The notes under the pieces: generated by a model
The model's input: the letters and a program-made list of their open reading frames with translations, nothing else
What the model was told of the DNA's origin: nothing
Databases searched by the model: none
Shown: piece after piece, positions 19,314-27,668 of the stretch
Layout: every line of letters starts with the position of its first letter
How positions within the stretch are numbered: position 1 is the stretch's first letter
Program-made: the position numbers and the translations under genes
Assembly (NCBI GenBank): GCA_017849585.1
Contig: JAFIGT010000035.1
Coordinates: 1 to 64,000, forward strand
Direction: 5' to 3'
DNA from: Verrucomicrobium sp.
Lineage (GTDB): Bacteria; Verrucomicrobiota; Verrucomicrobiia; Methylacidiphilales; UBA1321
Length of the DNA: 64,000 nt

Positions 19314-20975
19314 ATGGATTACAATCCCATCGCACCGGCTGTACGGGATGTCCTCACAGCCATACGTCACCGCAAGCGGGTGGATGAAATCGTCGAACTC
19401 ATTCTGGATCGTTCCTGCCAACTTTGTAACGCGGTTCACGGCTCCTTTATCACACTGGATGAAGCCAACGGGCGGTTGACCGTCACCTCGACGCACGGCT
19501 CGGATTGGACGCTGGAAAAACAGGCGTGCATGCTGAAGATCGGCCAGGGCATCACGGGCCGCGTGGCGCAAACGGGCATCCCCTATTTGTGCCGCGATGT
19601 GACGAAGGACAGCCACTACTACCCGCTCTTCGACTACGTGCGCAGCGAACTCGCGGTGCCCGTCATCGTGACGGACAAGATCTGGGGCATCATCAATATC
19701 GACGGGCTGATGCCGTATGCGTTCGATGACAACACGCTGGCAACGCTGACCGTCTTCGCGGAACTCGCCGCGTTCGCGATCACCCTGCGCATCGAGTTGA
19801 ACGAGCAGGAGCGGTTGCAACGGCATTTGATTCAATCAGAAAAACTGGCGTCGCTGGGAGAGATCATCGCCGGCATTGCGCACGAGATCAATAATCCGCT
19901 GACATCGATTCTGTCCAATGCGTCGCTGCTGACGCTGAACCGCGGAGGCCAGCGCGATGCGTCTTCCGTGCGCGCGATCCTCGAGGAATCGCGCCGTTGC
20001 GCGGAGTTGGTGCGCAATCTTCTCTCCTTCAGCCGACAGGAAGCGGGCGACAAGGAGATCATCGGCATCAACGAGATCATCAGCCAGATCTGCTCGATCA
20101 AGAAGTATCAGCTCAAGGTGAACAACATCCGGTTACTCACTGAAACGGATCCGATTTCGTACCCGATCTTCGTCATCCCGGCGCAGATCCAGCAGATTCT
20201 ACTCAATCTCGTAAACAACGCGGAGCATGCCATTCCACCGAGCCGTCTGGATGGCATGGTGCAGCTTTCCGTCAAACGCGATGGCGAGAAGATCAAGATC
20301 CGCGTGATGGACAATGGCGGCGGCATCGCGCCGGAAGTGCAGCAATACATCTTTGATCCGTTCTTCACGACAAAGCCTGTCGGTGAAGGCACGGGGCTGG
20401 GTCTTTCCATCGCGCGCTCCATTGCGGAGGCGCACGGGGGCAATCTGTCGATCGAATCGAGCTCGCCCGCTGGAACGATTTTCTGCCTGGAACTGCCGCT
20501 GGCGATGAGCCCGGAGACGCCCAAGCCGACGGCGGTAAATGACCCGCCCCTCGTGGTGGCCAACGCGCAGGCTCATGCGACATCGAGTACCGATGCCACC
20601 ACGCCAGCGGGCCGGGCAATATTGATCGATGACGAACCGCTGATTCTGGAGGCGCTCTCGGATTATCTGGAAATGCAGAACATCACGGTGACAACGATGC
20701 AGGATAGTCGCGCGGCGCTGGATCTACTGCGGCGGGAACAATTCGACGTGATCGTGAGCGATATCCGCATGCCGGGCATGGACGGTCTGCAGCTCTATGA
20801 ACACGCACGCAGCATCGACAAGCGGTATGCAAAACAATTCATCTTCATGAGCGGCGATCTGGTGCGCGAAACGACGAAGTCGTTCGTCGTGGCGACGGGT
20901 TGTACGTGCCTGAAAAAGCCATTCACGATGGATGCGCTCTACAAGAATATCCTGCCGTACCTGAAGCCAGCGTGA
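19314..20975 (+). CDS. hybrid GAF-sensor histidine kinase with C-terminal receiver
   Basis: The 553-residue protein is soluble, with no membrane segment. An N-terminal GAF domain spans about 20-160. A HisKA/HATPase core follows: phosphoacceptor H190 in GIAHEINNPL, N-box LLNLVNNAEHA near 298-307, G1 box DNGGG (333-337) and G2 box GTGLGLS (359-365). A receiver domain (435-550) has acidic pair D439-D440 and phosphoacceptor D483 in VSDIRMPG. It therefore senses an unknown cytoplasmic ligand and can relay phosphate to its own receiver; no output domain or partner regulator is adjacent. Its last two codons and stop lie in a dispersed palindrome. Confidence 0.93.
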   Translation: MDYNPIAPAVRDVLTAIRHRKRVDEIVELILDRSCQLCNAVHGSFITLDEANGRLTVTSTHGSDWTLEKQACMLKIGQGITGRVAQTGIPYLCRDVTKDSHYYPLFDYVRSELAVPVIVTDKIWGIINIDGLMPYAFDDNTLATLTVFAELAAFAITLRIELNEQERLQRHLIQSEKLASLGEIIAGIAHEINNPLTSILSNASLLTLNRGGQRDASSVRAILEESRRCAELVRNLLSFSRQEAGDKEIIGINEIISQICSIKKYQLKVNNIRLLTETDPISYPIFVIPAQIQQILLNLVNNAEHAIPPSRLDGMVQLSVKRDGEKIKIRVMDNGGGIAPEVQQYIFDPFFTTKPVGEGTGLGLSIARSIAEAHGGNLSIESSSPAGTIFCLELPLAMSPETPKPTAVNDPPLVVANAQAHATSSTDATTPAGRAILIDDEPLILEALSDYLEMQNITVTTMQDSRAALDLLRREQFDVIVSDIRMPGMDGLQLYEHARSIDKRYAKQFIFMSGDLVRETTKSFVVATGCTCLKKPFTMDALYKNILPYLKPA

Positions 20976-21049
20976 CGCTGGACCCAATGGGTTGCCGAAA
21001 AGAACATCCAGATGCCGCGATAGCGTAGTGGATGCCATGTCACGTTGTC
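20967..21049 (-). repeat. 84-bp dispersed repeat, copy 2, with the palindrome at the kinase stop
   Basis: The reverse complement matches 10205-10288 along its length. Its end, CCAGCGTGACGCTGG (20967-20981), contains the kinase stop TGA at 20973-20975. A variant palindrome TCAGCATGACGCTGG overlaps its other end at 21048-21062. Confidence 0.75.
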
Positions 21050-21062
21050 AGCATGACGCTGG
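21048..21062. repeat. REP-like palindrome variant
   Basis: TCAGCATGACGCTGG followed by ACCCAT, matching the 3' flank seen after the copy at 20967 (ACCCAA). Confidence 0.6.
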
Positions 21063-21117
21063 ACCCATTCGCTGATTTGCTGCGCAAATCGCTTTCAAGA
21101 CAATCATTTTCTGATTC

Positions 21118-21155
21118 CGTCATCCCGAGCGCAGTCGAGGGATCGGGCAAAGGGG
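21118..21155 (+). repeat. dispersed repeat CATCCCGAGCGCAGTCGAGG, copy 2
   Basis: Matches the reverse complement of 15543-15576 with a single inserted A. It sits between the hybrid kinase and the next gene. Confidence 0.85.
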
Positions 21156-21263
21156 TGGGGTGTGATTTTGGAATTTTGAGACTTGTCAGTCTTCTGCCCG
21201 CTGTCATCGTTTCTCCATACGCCCCACAACGGGACGCGGGAATCATCTACCACGGGAGTTGGC

Positions 21264-21803
21264 ATGAAATGGATCACCTTGTTGGGTTGTCTCACACTGA
21301 GTTTCTCCACCCTGACGACGCATGCGGATTACGTTTTGCGGATCCTCTATTTTCCCAATCTCACGGAAGAGTCCCAGCCTTACGATTTCAACAAACTCGC
21401 GCAAGACCCGGCAGTCACCCGGATTTTCTATCCGGAGCTGACTGTGATTTACGGCAAGGAAACGTCCATCAAGGATGGCCGCACAATTCAAATCCCCACC
21501 GATTACGATAAGGACGGGAAAGTGACCAAAACTGAGCCCAAGTTTTGTGGGCAGGAAATTCGCGCGACGCTAAAAGAGACTCCCACTCCGCGCAATTTCG
21601 AACTCACGTTTGATCTTTCCACAGTCACCGATGCTGGTTTTCAAGAGATCGTCGCCACCAACGGGACGAAAATTCAGCAACCGACTTTTCTAACCAAACG
21701 AATAAATACGACCTGCTTTCTGCGCGAAGGTATGTGGCTGCCTCTCGGACTTTTCGCCGGACCGGACAAGGGCTTCTACGCCGTCCAGCTCATCAAAAAG
21801 TAA
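21264..21803 (+). CDS. hypothetical secreted protein, weakly secretin-like C-terminus
   Basis: The protein is 179 residues with a clear Sec signal peptide (MKWITLLGCLTLSFSTLTTHA). The mature part is mostly beta-strand. The end, with PTFLTKRINTTCFLREGMWL followed by PLGLF, resembles the closing strand motif of bacterial secretins ('r.v.t.v.l.dG..v.lgGl'), but the protein is far too short to be a secretin, so the likeness may only reflect a shared small beta domain. ATG 21264 has GGGAG 7 bp upstream. It stands alone between repeats and a weak hairpin terminator. Function unknown. Confidence 0.65.
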   Translation: MKWITLLGCLTLSFSTLTTHADYVLRILYFPNLTEESQPYDFNKLAQDPAVTRIFYPELTVIYGKETSIKDGRTIQIPTDYDKDGKVTKTEPKFCGQEIRATLKETPTPRNFELTFDLSTVTDAGFQEIVATNGTKIQQPTFLTKRINTTCFLREGMWLPLGLFAGPDKGFYAVQLIKK

Positions 21804-21824
21804 ATACTAAGCATCTCTGAAAAT

Positions 21825-21846
21825 CGCCAAAATCATTGGCTATTTT
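21825..21846 (+). terminator. weak candidate terminator
   Basis: A short GCCAA/TTGGC stem is followed by TATTTTT, 20 bp after the preceding stop codon. Confidence 0.35.
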
Positions 21847-22025
21847 TGCTCCTTTTTGTTCCCAACGTCATCGGGGTCATCCTCTTTTCTCAAGAAATTT
21901 CATTTGCCATGTGCTGGAACTCGCAACCCACGAGTTTTCACAACAATTGACACGCAGAATTGTTGGCGGCGACGGACCTAGCCTTAATCTTTCTCAGCAT
22001 CATAGCCCGGCTGATTCTGCAACGG

Positions 22026-23141
22026 CTAAGTCTTCGGCAGATGAGTGGCGTAGAGACCCTCGAGGTATTCGCCCATGGCGTCGAGACTATGGTGGGTGCG
22101 GATGCGTTCGAGCGCGCGCTGGCCGACGGCTTGTGCGGCTTCGGGATTTTGCAGGACGCGAGCGATGGCGACGGCCAGAGCGGCGGGATTCTTCGGCGGG
22201 ACGAGCCAGCCGGTATCGCCTTCGCGGATGACTTCGGGAATGCCGCCGACTTTCGTGCCGATGACGGGTCGGCCCATTGCTTGGGCTTGAAGAATGATTT
22301 GCGGCACGCCCTCATGGGCGGTGGAGGGCAGGACGAGGGCGGTGAGTGAGGCAAGTACTTCGGGGACGTCGGCCCGGAAGCCGAGCAGGCGAATCCGGTC
22401 GGTGAGTCCCACGGAAGCGATTTTCTTTTCGATATCGCCACGGCCGGGACCTTCCCCCGCGATGATGAAGTGCGTGCCCGCGGCGCTGGATTGTTCGAGC
22501 ACGAGCTTGGCGGCGTCGATGAAATCGCTGTGCCCCTTCCAACTGCGGAGGACGGAAATCATGCCGATAAGAGGGGTCTTTTCGGGTAGGCCGAGTTCAC
22601 GCTGAATGCGGCCGGGAGCCCGCGTGGAAAAACGGGTCATGTCAACTCCGGTGGGGAGGCATTCGATGCGCGAGGGATTGATTCCCTGCTCCCTGACGAG
22701 GCGGTCGACGATTTTTTGGCTCGTCGTCAGGACGTGGTGGGGCAGGTATTCAAACGCCACACGAGCGAGGAAAGGATTGCGGTATTCCACTTCTATGTGA
22801 CGTGAGCGGACGATGAACGGCACATTGGCCAACCGGGCGGCCACGCCGCCGAGCCAGCCATCGCGCGAGCTGTGCGTGTTCACGATCTGGATGTGTTCAC
22901 TACGGAAAAAAGAAATAAGCTGTAGCAGGCCGAGGGTCCAGTCGACGCGGCGAAAGCCAAAGGCGTAGACAGGGATACCCGCTTGTCGGCATTCCTGATA
23001 GATGCGGCTGTTCTCGGGGGCGACAAGCCAGACGCGGTGGCCGTGCTCGGCCATCCAGCGGAGTTCGACGAAGACGCGGAGTTCCTGCCCCCCCCAGCCG
23101 AGGGAACTTTCGGTATGCACAATCTGAAATTGCCGCTTCAT
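22026..23141 (-). CDS. GT4 glycosyltransferase
   Basis: The 371-residue GT-B fold protein begins with an acceptor-side Gly motif (ESSLGWGGQELRV, residues 11-23) that is common in LPS/exopolysaccharide GT4 enzymes. The donor-binding half contains ISVLRSWKGHSDFIDA and FIIAGEGPGRGDIEKKI. In the conserved EX7E block, HEGVPQIILQAQAMG, the second glutamate is replaced by Gln. It probably adds a sugar in LPS core or another surface glycan. It diverges from the GT9 run with only 33 bp between starts. Confidence 0.9.
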   Translation of the reverse strand: MKRQFQIVHTESSLGWGGQELRVFVELRWMAEHGHRVWLVAPENSRIYQECRQAGIPVYAFGFRRVDWTLGLLQLISFFRSEHIQIVNTHSSRDGWLGGVAARLANVPFIVRSRHIEVEYRNPFLARVAFEYLPHHVLTTSQKIVDRLVREQGINPSRIECLPTGVDMTRFSTRAPGRIQRELGLPEKTPLIGMISVLRSWKGHSDFIDAAKLVLEQSSAAGTHFIIAGEGPGRGDIEKKIASVGLTDRIRLLGFRADVPEVLASLTALVLPSTAHEGVPQIILQAQAMGRPVIGTKVGGIPEVIREGDTGWLVPPKNPAALAVAIARVLQNPEAAQAVGQRALERIRTHHSLDAMGEYLEGLYATHLPKT

Positions 23142-23174
23142 GGAAAGTGTCTACTATGAGCGGTCTTGAGCCCG

Positions 23175-24167
23175 ATGGAAATCCAAAATACGCCGCCAAC
23201 TCCACAACGTCTGCTCGTCATCCGCCGCAATCGCATGGGCGACATGATCTGCACGGTACCGCTGCTGCATGCCTTGCGCCGCCGCTTCCCCTTGACCCAC
23301 ATCGCCGTGGCGTGCGACCGCGAGGGAGCGCCGATCGCGCGGGCCTGCCCGGCGGTGAATCACGTGCATGTGCTGACGCGGGGGTGGCTGAGCCTGGCGG
23401 TGAATGTGCTCCATCTGCGCGGCTACGACGCGGTGATCGCGGTGAAAGGCGGGTTCGACCGCCGTCTCGGCATGTTGGCGCGGCTGACGGATACGCCCAT
23501 GCGGATCGGGTTTCATCACGCGGCGGGTCAACGGCCCTCCAAACTTTATTCGCATCCGGTGCCATTGCCACCCGCGCAGGAGCATCAAGTCGACACCTGT
23601 CTGCGGTTGCTCGCGCCGCTCGGTGTGACCGATTTGGCCGCCGACTTCACCCTGCGGTTACCGGATGAAACGACCGCCTTCGCGCTGGAAACGATCCGCG
23701 CCCATCGCCAGCCGCAGCATCGCTTCGTGGTGGTGGTCAATGCCAGCTCCAATCGCGAGTTTCCCCTGCCGGAAAAACAACTCGCCGCACTGATCCATCG
23801 GTTGGCGGAGGAACTGCACGCCCTGGTGGCGATCTCGAGCCTGCCCTCCGAAGGGGAACGCGCGAAGGCGCAACATCTGGCCCGCGCGGCGAAATCGAAT
23901 TCCGTCTTTGTGCTCGAAACACCGAGCCCGCTGCATCTTTCTGCCGTGCTAGCGCAATCGGGATTGGTGATCACGCCGGAGGGCGGAGTGGGTCATCTCG
24001 CCGCCGCGATGGGAACTCCTGCGGTCATTTTGTGGTCGGAAGGCCCATTTGAAAAATGGCGCACGCGCGCGGAGAATCACCGGTTCGTGCGACTCGACGG
24101 CAAGGAAGCCAAGCCGTCGCCGGAGGCGATCTGGCAGACCGTGCTCGAAACGGTGAAGGGTGCGTGA
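23175..24167 (+). CDS. GT9 heptosyltransferase-like protein 1
   Basis: The 330-residue protein has the ADP-heptose:LPS heptosyltransferase fold. The N-terminal motif RNRMGDMICTVPLLHALRRR is at residues 18-37. The C-terminal donor motif is TPEGGVGHLAAAMGTP, where most members have S/T-D-T-G..H. I took ATG 23175; a TTG nine bases upstream is also in frame, and no strong Shine-Dalgarno decides between them. It is the first of five co-directional transferases whose genes overlap or nearly touch. Donor and acceptor cannot be read from sequence. Confidence 0.88.
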   Translation: MEIQNTPPTPQRLLVIRRNRMGDMICTVPLLHALRRRFPLTHIAVACDREGAPIARACPAVNHVHVLTRGWLSLAVNVLHLRGYDAVIAVKGGFDRRLGMLARLTDTPMRIGFHHAAGQRPSKLYSHPVPLPPAQEHQVDTCLRLLAPLGVTDLAADFTLRLPDETTAFALETIRAHRQPQHRFVVVVNASSNREFPLPEKQLAALIHRLAEELHALVAISSLPSEGERAKAQHLARAAKSNSVFVLETPSPLHLSAVLAQSGLVITPEGGVGHLAAAMGTPAVILWSEGPFEKWRTRAENHRFVRLDGKEAKPSPEAIWQTVLETVKGA

Positions 24168-24183
24168 AAAAGAATTGATCTTC

Positions 24184-25317
24184 ATGAAAATCCGTTTTCT
24201 CCACGAACTGCATGCGGGAAGTTACCGCGCTCTCTTTGGCTGGTTGGCGAAGCGTCGGCCGCCGATCCCCGCGCACATCAAATTGGGGCCCGGCAGCAGC
24301 GTGCTCGTCTTCACCTGCGCGGGCATTGGCGATACACTGACGGACTCGGTCGTGTTCAAGGCGCTGGCGGAATCGTTCCCCGGCATTCGACTCGCCGCCG
24401 TGGTGCACAAACGCCGCCGCTCGTTGCTGGAACACAATCCCTACGTGCAGCAGGTGTTCACTATTGAAAAAGGACCGTTCGCGTTTTTCCGGCTGCATCG
24501 GGAGTTGAAAGCAGCCGCCCCGTGGGATGCGATTCTGCATCTGCGCGGGAATGACCCCGAGCCTCGCTGTCAGAGTTTTCTCCTGAACCCGGATGTCACC
24601 GTCAGCGTGCCAAACATGACACAGCTCAGCCGTCTCTGCGGTCATCACGTGCACCAACCCGATTGGGACGACACGCATGGCGTCGAACAAACGCTGCGCA
24701 TCGCCCGTTACCTCGGTGCGGATACGAAGGAGCCGACGCTGGTCTACGCCGTCAAGCCGGAGGAGAAAACCGCGCTCGAAGTCAAATTGCCGACCTTGGG
24801 CGTTCAGCCTGGTCCGCGCCTTGTCCTGCAGATTGGTGGCGGTCGCCGTGCCTCATGGCGGGACTGGCCCGAGCCGCGCTGGGCCGAATTGGTGGGGCTG
24901 TTGAAAAAGAAGCTTCCACCCAATGCGCAAATTCTGCTCCTCGGTGGTCGCGACAACGCCGACCGCAGCGAAACCATTCAAGCCCTGTTACCCACGAGCG
25001 AGGAGGGAGCGCCGGTCATCGATCTCGTTGGCAAGCTCTCGTTGACCGAATCCGCCGCATTACTCGCCTCAGCGCGGGCCGTGATCTCGACTGATACCGG
25101 CATCATGCACCTGAGCTTCGCTGTGGGCGCGCGCGTCGTGGCGCTCATCCATTGCAATAATCCCGCCCACCGGGTCGGCCCCTACGGGTATGGCGACCGG
25201 CATCGCGTGGTCCAATTGGCGCGGCCCGAAAATTATCGCTCGCCCGCCGACGCAAACATGGCCAACATCACGCCCGAAATGGTTTGGAAGAATTTAGAGG
25301 AAATTTGGAACGGATAA
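24184..25317 (+). CDS. GT9 heptosyltransferase-like protein 2
   Basis: The 377-residue GT9 protein carries CAGIGDTLTDSVVFKALAE near residue 45, the conserved RDWPEPRWAEL block, and STDTGIMHLSFAVGARVV as donor-binding motif near residue 305. A GTG at 24160, overlapping the previous stop by 8 bp, is an alternative start; I prefer ATG 24184 because the conserved fold begins soon after, but both are possible. It is part of the transferase operon, 10 bp before the next gene. Confidence 0.87.
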   Translation: MKIRFLHELHAGSYRALFGWLAKRRPPIPAHIKLGPGSSVLVFTCAGIGDTLTDSVVFKALAESFPGIRLAAVVHKRRRSLLEHNPYVQQVFTIEKGPFAFFRLHRELKAAAPWDAILHLRGNDPEPRCQSFLLNPDVTVSVPNMTQLSRLCGHHVHQPDWDDTHGVEQTLRIARYLGADTKEPTLVYAVKPEEKTALEVKLPTLGVQPGPRLVLQIGGGRRASWRDWPEPRWAELVGLLKKKLPPNAQILLLGGRDNADRSETIQALLPTSEEGAPVIDLVGKLSLTESAALLASARAVISTDTGIMHLSFAVGARVVALIHCNNPAHRVGPYGYGDRHRVVQLARPENYRSPADANMANITPEMVWKNLEEIWNG

Positions 25318-25327
25318 TCGCTGACCT

Positions 25328-26524
25328 ATGAACTTCCCTGGGCTTGATCCCGCTTGGTGCGGCATCCATCGTGCATTGTACAAAAGCTACGTCCTGCGGC
25401 CGTGGACGCTCTCGCATTGCCGCGCGGCCCTCGCTGCGGGCGATTCCGTGCTCGTCGTGGCTACGACCGCGCTTGGCGATACACTGCTCTGCACGCCGCT
25501 GCTGCAGACGCTCGCGGAGGCGCTCGGACCGGAACGGGTCGGTTTCCTCGTGCGCACGCCATACGCCAAGCTTTACGAAAACGATCCGCGTCTTGGCGGC
25601 CTGTACACCGTCGGCGGCAAGTATCGCGGTTTCTGCCAGCTCAAGCACAAGCTCAACAAGACGGGCCGTCCGCCGCGCATCGCACTGATCGCGAATTGCA
25701 CCGAGCCCGACCTGATCCCGATGCTGTGGCATTGCGGTATCCGCGGTTTCCTGCGCTATCGCTCGCGCTGGAGCGAGTGGGCCGAATGGTTCGCGAACCA
25801 AGACGAGATGCGCCGCCCCACGGCAAAAGACTACGCCTCGCACCACGCGATCGAGAACAATCTCGCCATGGCGGCCTCCCTCGGATTGCCGACGATCCAT
25901 CGCCTGCTCAAGACCTATCCGCCCGGCGTGCCGGCGGAAACGTGCCCGCTGGCCGAGCGCGAGAATGTGGTCTTGATCCACCCCGGCGCGTCGCGTCCGC
26001 AAAAGCGGTGGCCGCTGGAGAGCTGGACCGCCACGCTTTACCGCCTGAACCGCGATTTCGGCTGCCGCGTGGAAATCACCGGCACGGCCTCCGAACATGA
26101 CGACGCGGAGAAGCTGCGCAAGCGACTGGTCCCCGGCGTGCCGACGGAAAATCTCGCGGGCAAGCTCACGCTGGAACAACTCGCGGCGCATCAGCATCGC
26201 GCCTCGCTGTTTCTCTCGGGCGACACCGGTCCGTACCATCTCGCGGTCAGCGTGGGTTGCCCGACGGTGACGCTTTTCGCGCCCGTCGATCGCGGTTCCT
26301 CCACCGAGGCATGCGGCCCTCACCAGGCGGATCCGCGATTCCATCGTGCGTTGCAGACGCAGCGGTTCAATATGCGCCCCGGCGAGATCTTTCCAGAGCC
26401 GGTTATCGAAGAAGCGAGCCAGATCCTGAAATTGATCGCCGCGGCACGGACACCGGTCGTCGAACCCGCGCCCGCGCCGGTTGAAACTGAAGTCGTCGCT
26501 CCCGTTAAAAAAACCGTCAAGTAG
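25328..26524 (+). CDS. GT9 heptosyltransferase-like protein 3
   Basis: The 398-residue GT9 protein has TTALGDTLLCTPLLQTLAEA near residue 46, the PQKRWPLESW block near 218, and LSGDTGPYHLAVSVGCPTV near 298. The last 30 residues are Pro/Val/Glu-rich with a Lys end, a low-complexity tail that the two preceding GT9 proteins lack. It is co-directional and closely spaced with its neighbours. It probably adds a heptose or related sugar to the LPS inner core. Confidence 0.88.
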   Translation: MNFPGLDPAWCGIHRALYKSYVLRPWTLSHCRAALAAGDSVLVVATTALGDTLLCTPLLQTLAEALGPERVGFLVRTPYAKLYENDPRLGGLYTVGGKYRGFCQLKHKLNKTGRPPRIALIANCTEPDLIPMLWHCGIRGFLRYRSRWSEWAEWFANQDEMRRPTAKDYASHHAIENNLAMAASLGLPTIHRLLKTYPPGVPAETCPLAERENVVLIHPGASRPQKRWPLESWTATLYRLNRDFGCRVEITGTASEHDDAEKLRKRLVPGVPTENLAGKLTLEQLAAHQHRASLFLSGDTGPYHLAVSVGCPTVTLFAPVDRGSSTEACGPHQADPRFHRALQTQRFNMRPGEIFPEPVIEEASQILKLIAAARTPVVEPAPAPVETEVVAPVKKTVK

Positions 26525-26538
26525 CTGCACCGCGCTGC

Positions 26539-27660
26539 ATGAGAATCGGCATCTTCCTCCCGAACGCCACCTTCGACCAACCGGGCACGCCGGAAGTCGG
26601 CGGCATCGAGACGTTCGCCTTCACGGTGGGCGAGGCGATGCAACGGCTCGGTCATGAAGTGATTCTTTACGGCGGCCAACCGAAAGCAGGCTGCACCCAT
26701 CGCGAAACCACGCTGGCCCTGCGGCTCTTTCCGTACTGGGAAACGAAATCGATTCCCGACATCGGCACCCGCTTCCAACGCCTCGTGCAGCGGCTCCACT
26801 TCGGCTGGGTCTCGCGCCGGGAGTGGCAGGCGGATCACTTCGATGTGGCATTGCTGGCGAAACCGTTCGATTGGCCGGTGGCGTGGTGCTGGAAAAAAAA
26901 GCAGCCCGCGCTGAAGGTGATCATGGGCTGGCACGGAACCGATTTCTTCGCTGGAGACCGCTGTTTTTATCGCGCCGTGGATCGCGCGTTTGCGGTGAGC
27001 CCGCCCGTGGCGGACCTCGCGGAAAAACATGTCGGTTCGCGGCCGGAGCTCATTCCGAATCCGACCGATGTCGATTTCTTCTGCCCCGGCGAGATCGCGC
27101 CTCGCCCGACGACCGCGACACTACAAATTGCCGCCAGCGGTCGACTCGTCGGTTGGAAGGGATTTCATCTGCTGCTCGCGGCACTCGATGCGCTGCATAA
27201 GCGCAGCGTGCCGTTTCAATGCACGATCGCGGGCGATGGTCCCGAGCGCAATGCGCTGCAGGAATACATCACGCGACATAAGCTGGCGGGCAAGATCACG
27301 CTGTGCGGACGGCTCGACCGGTCGGCATTGCGCACGCTGCTGCGCACCTCGGATGTTTACGTGGCCCCGTCCATTGGCATGGAGGCGTTTTCCATCGCGG
27401 CGCTCGAAGCGGCGAGCGTGGGGCTGCCGCTCCTGCTTTCCAACCGCATCGGATTGAGCGGCTATTTGCAGGCAACCGATTTCATGTCCTATCCGGCCGA
27501 AGATGTCACCGCGCTGGCGGACAGTCTCGTGGCCATCGCGGCGCGGCGCACAGAAACGGCGTGGGTGGATCGCGCGGCGCGTCATGCACGGATGCGGGAA
27601 TTGTTCAGCCCGGAAGTGGTCGCGCAAAAGATCATTGCATTAGTTCAATCGCCTAAATAA
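26539..27660 (+). CDS. GT4 glycosyltransferase
   Basis: The 373-residue GT-B enzyme has an N-terminal GGIETFAFTVGEAMQRLGHE block, a middle GWHGTDFFAG, and a donor domain with SGRLVGWKGFHLLLAAL, IAGDGPERNAL and the full EX7E motif in MEAFSIAALEAASVG. This is a typical GT4 layout for LPS or exopolysaccharide. It starts 14 bp after the last GT9 gene and ends 8 bp before the next. Confidence 0.9.
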   Translation: MRIGIFLPNATFDQPGTPEVGGIETFAFTVGEAMQRLGHEVILYGGQPKAGCTHRETTLALRLFPYWETKSIPDIGTRFQRLVQRLHFGWVSRREWQADHFDVALLAKPFDWPVAWCWKKKQPALKVIMGWHGTDFFAGDRCFYRAVDRAFAVSPPVADLAEKHVGSRPELIPNPTDVDFFCPGEIAPRPTTATLQIAASGRLVGWKGFHLLLAALDALHKRSVPFQCTIAGDGPERNALQEYITRHKLAGKITLCGRLDRSALRTLLRTSDVYVAPSIGMEAFSIAALEAASVGLPLLLSNRIGLSGYLQATDFMSYPAEDVTALADSLVAIAARRTETAWVDRAARHARMRELFSPEVVAQKIIALVQSPK

Positions 27661-27668
27661 GTTTGATC

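Noticed and set aside
21264-21803. a true secretin
   Set aside because: Only 179 residues, with no N-domains or pilotin-type context; the resemblance is confined to a short C-terminal motif.
23147-23668. plus frame starting just before the first GT9 gene
   Set aside because: It overlaps the GT9 gene in another frame, and the GT9 frame has clear motifs.
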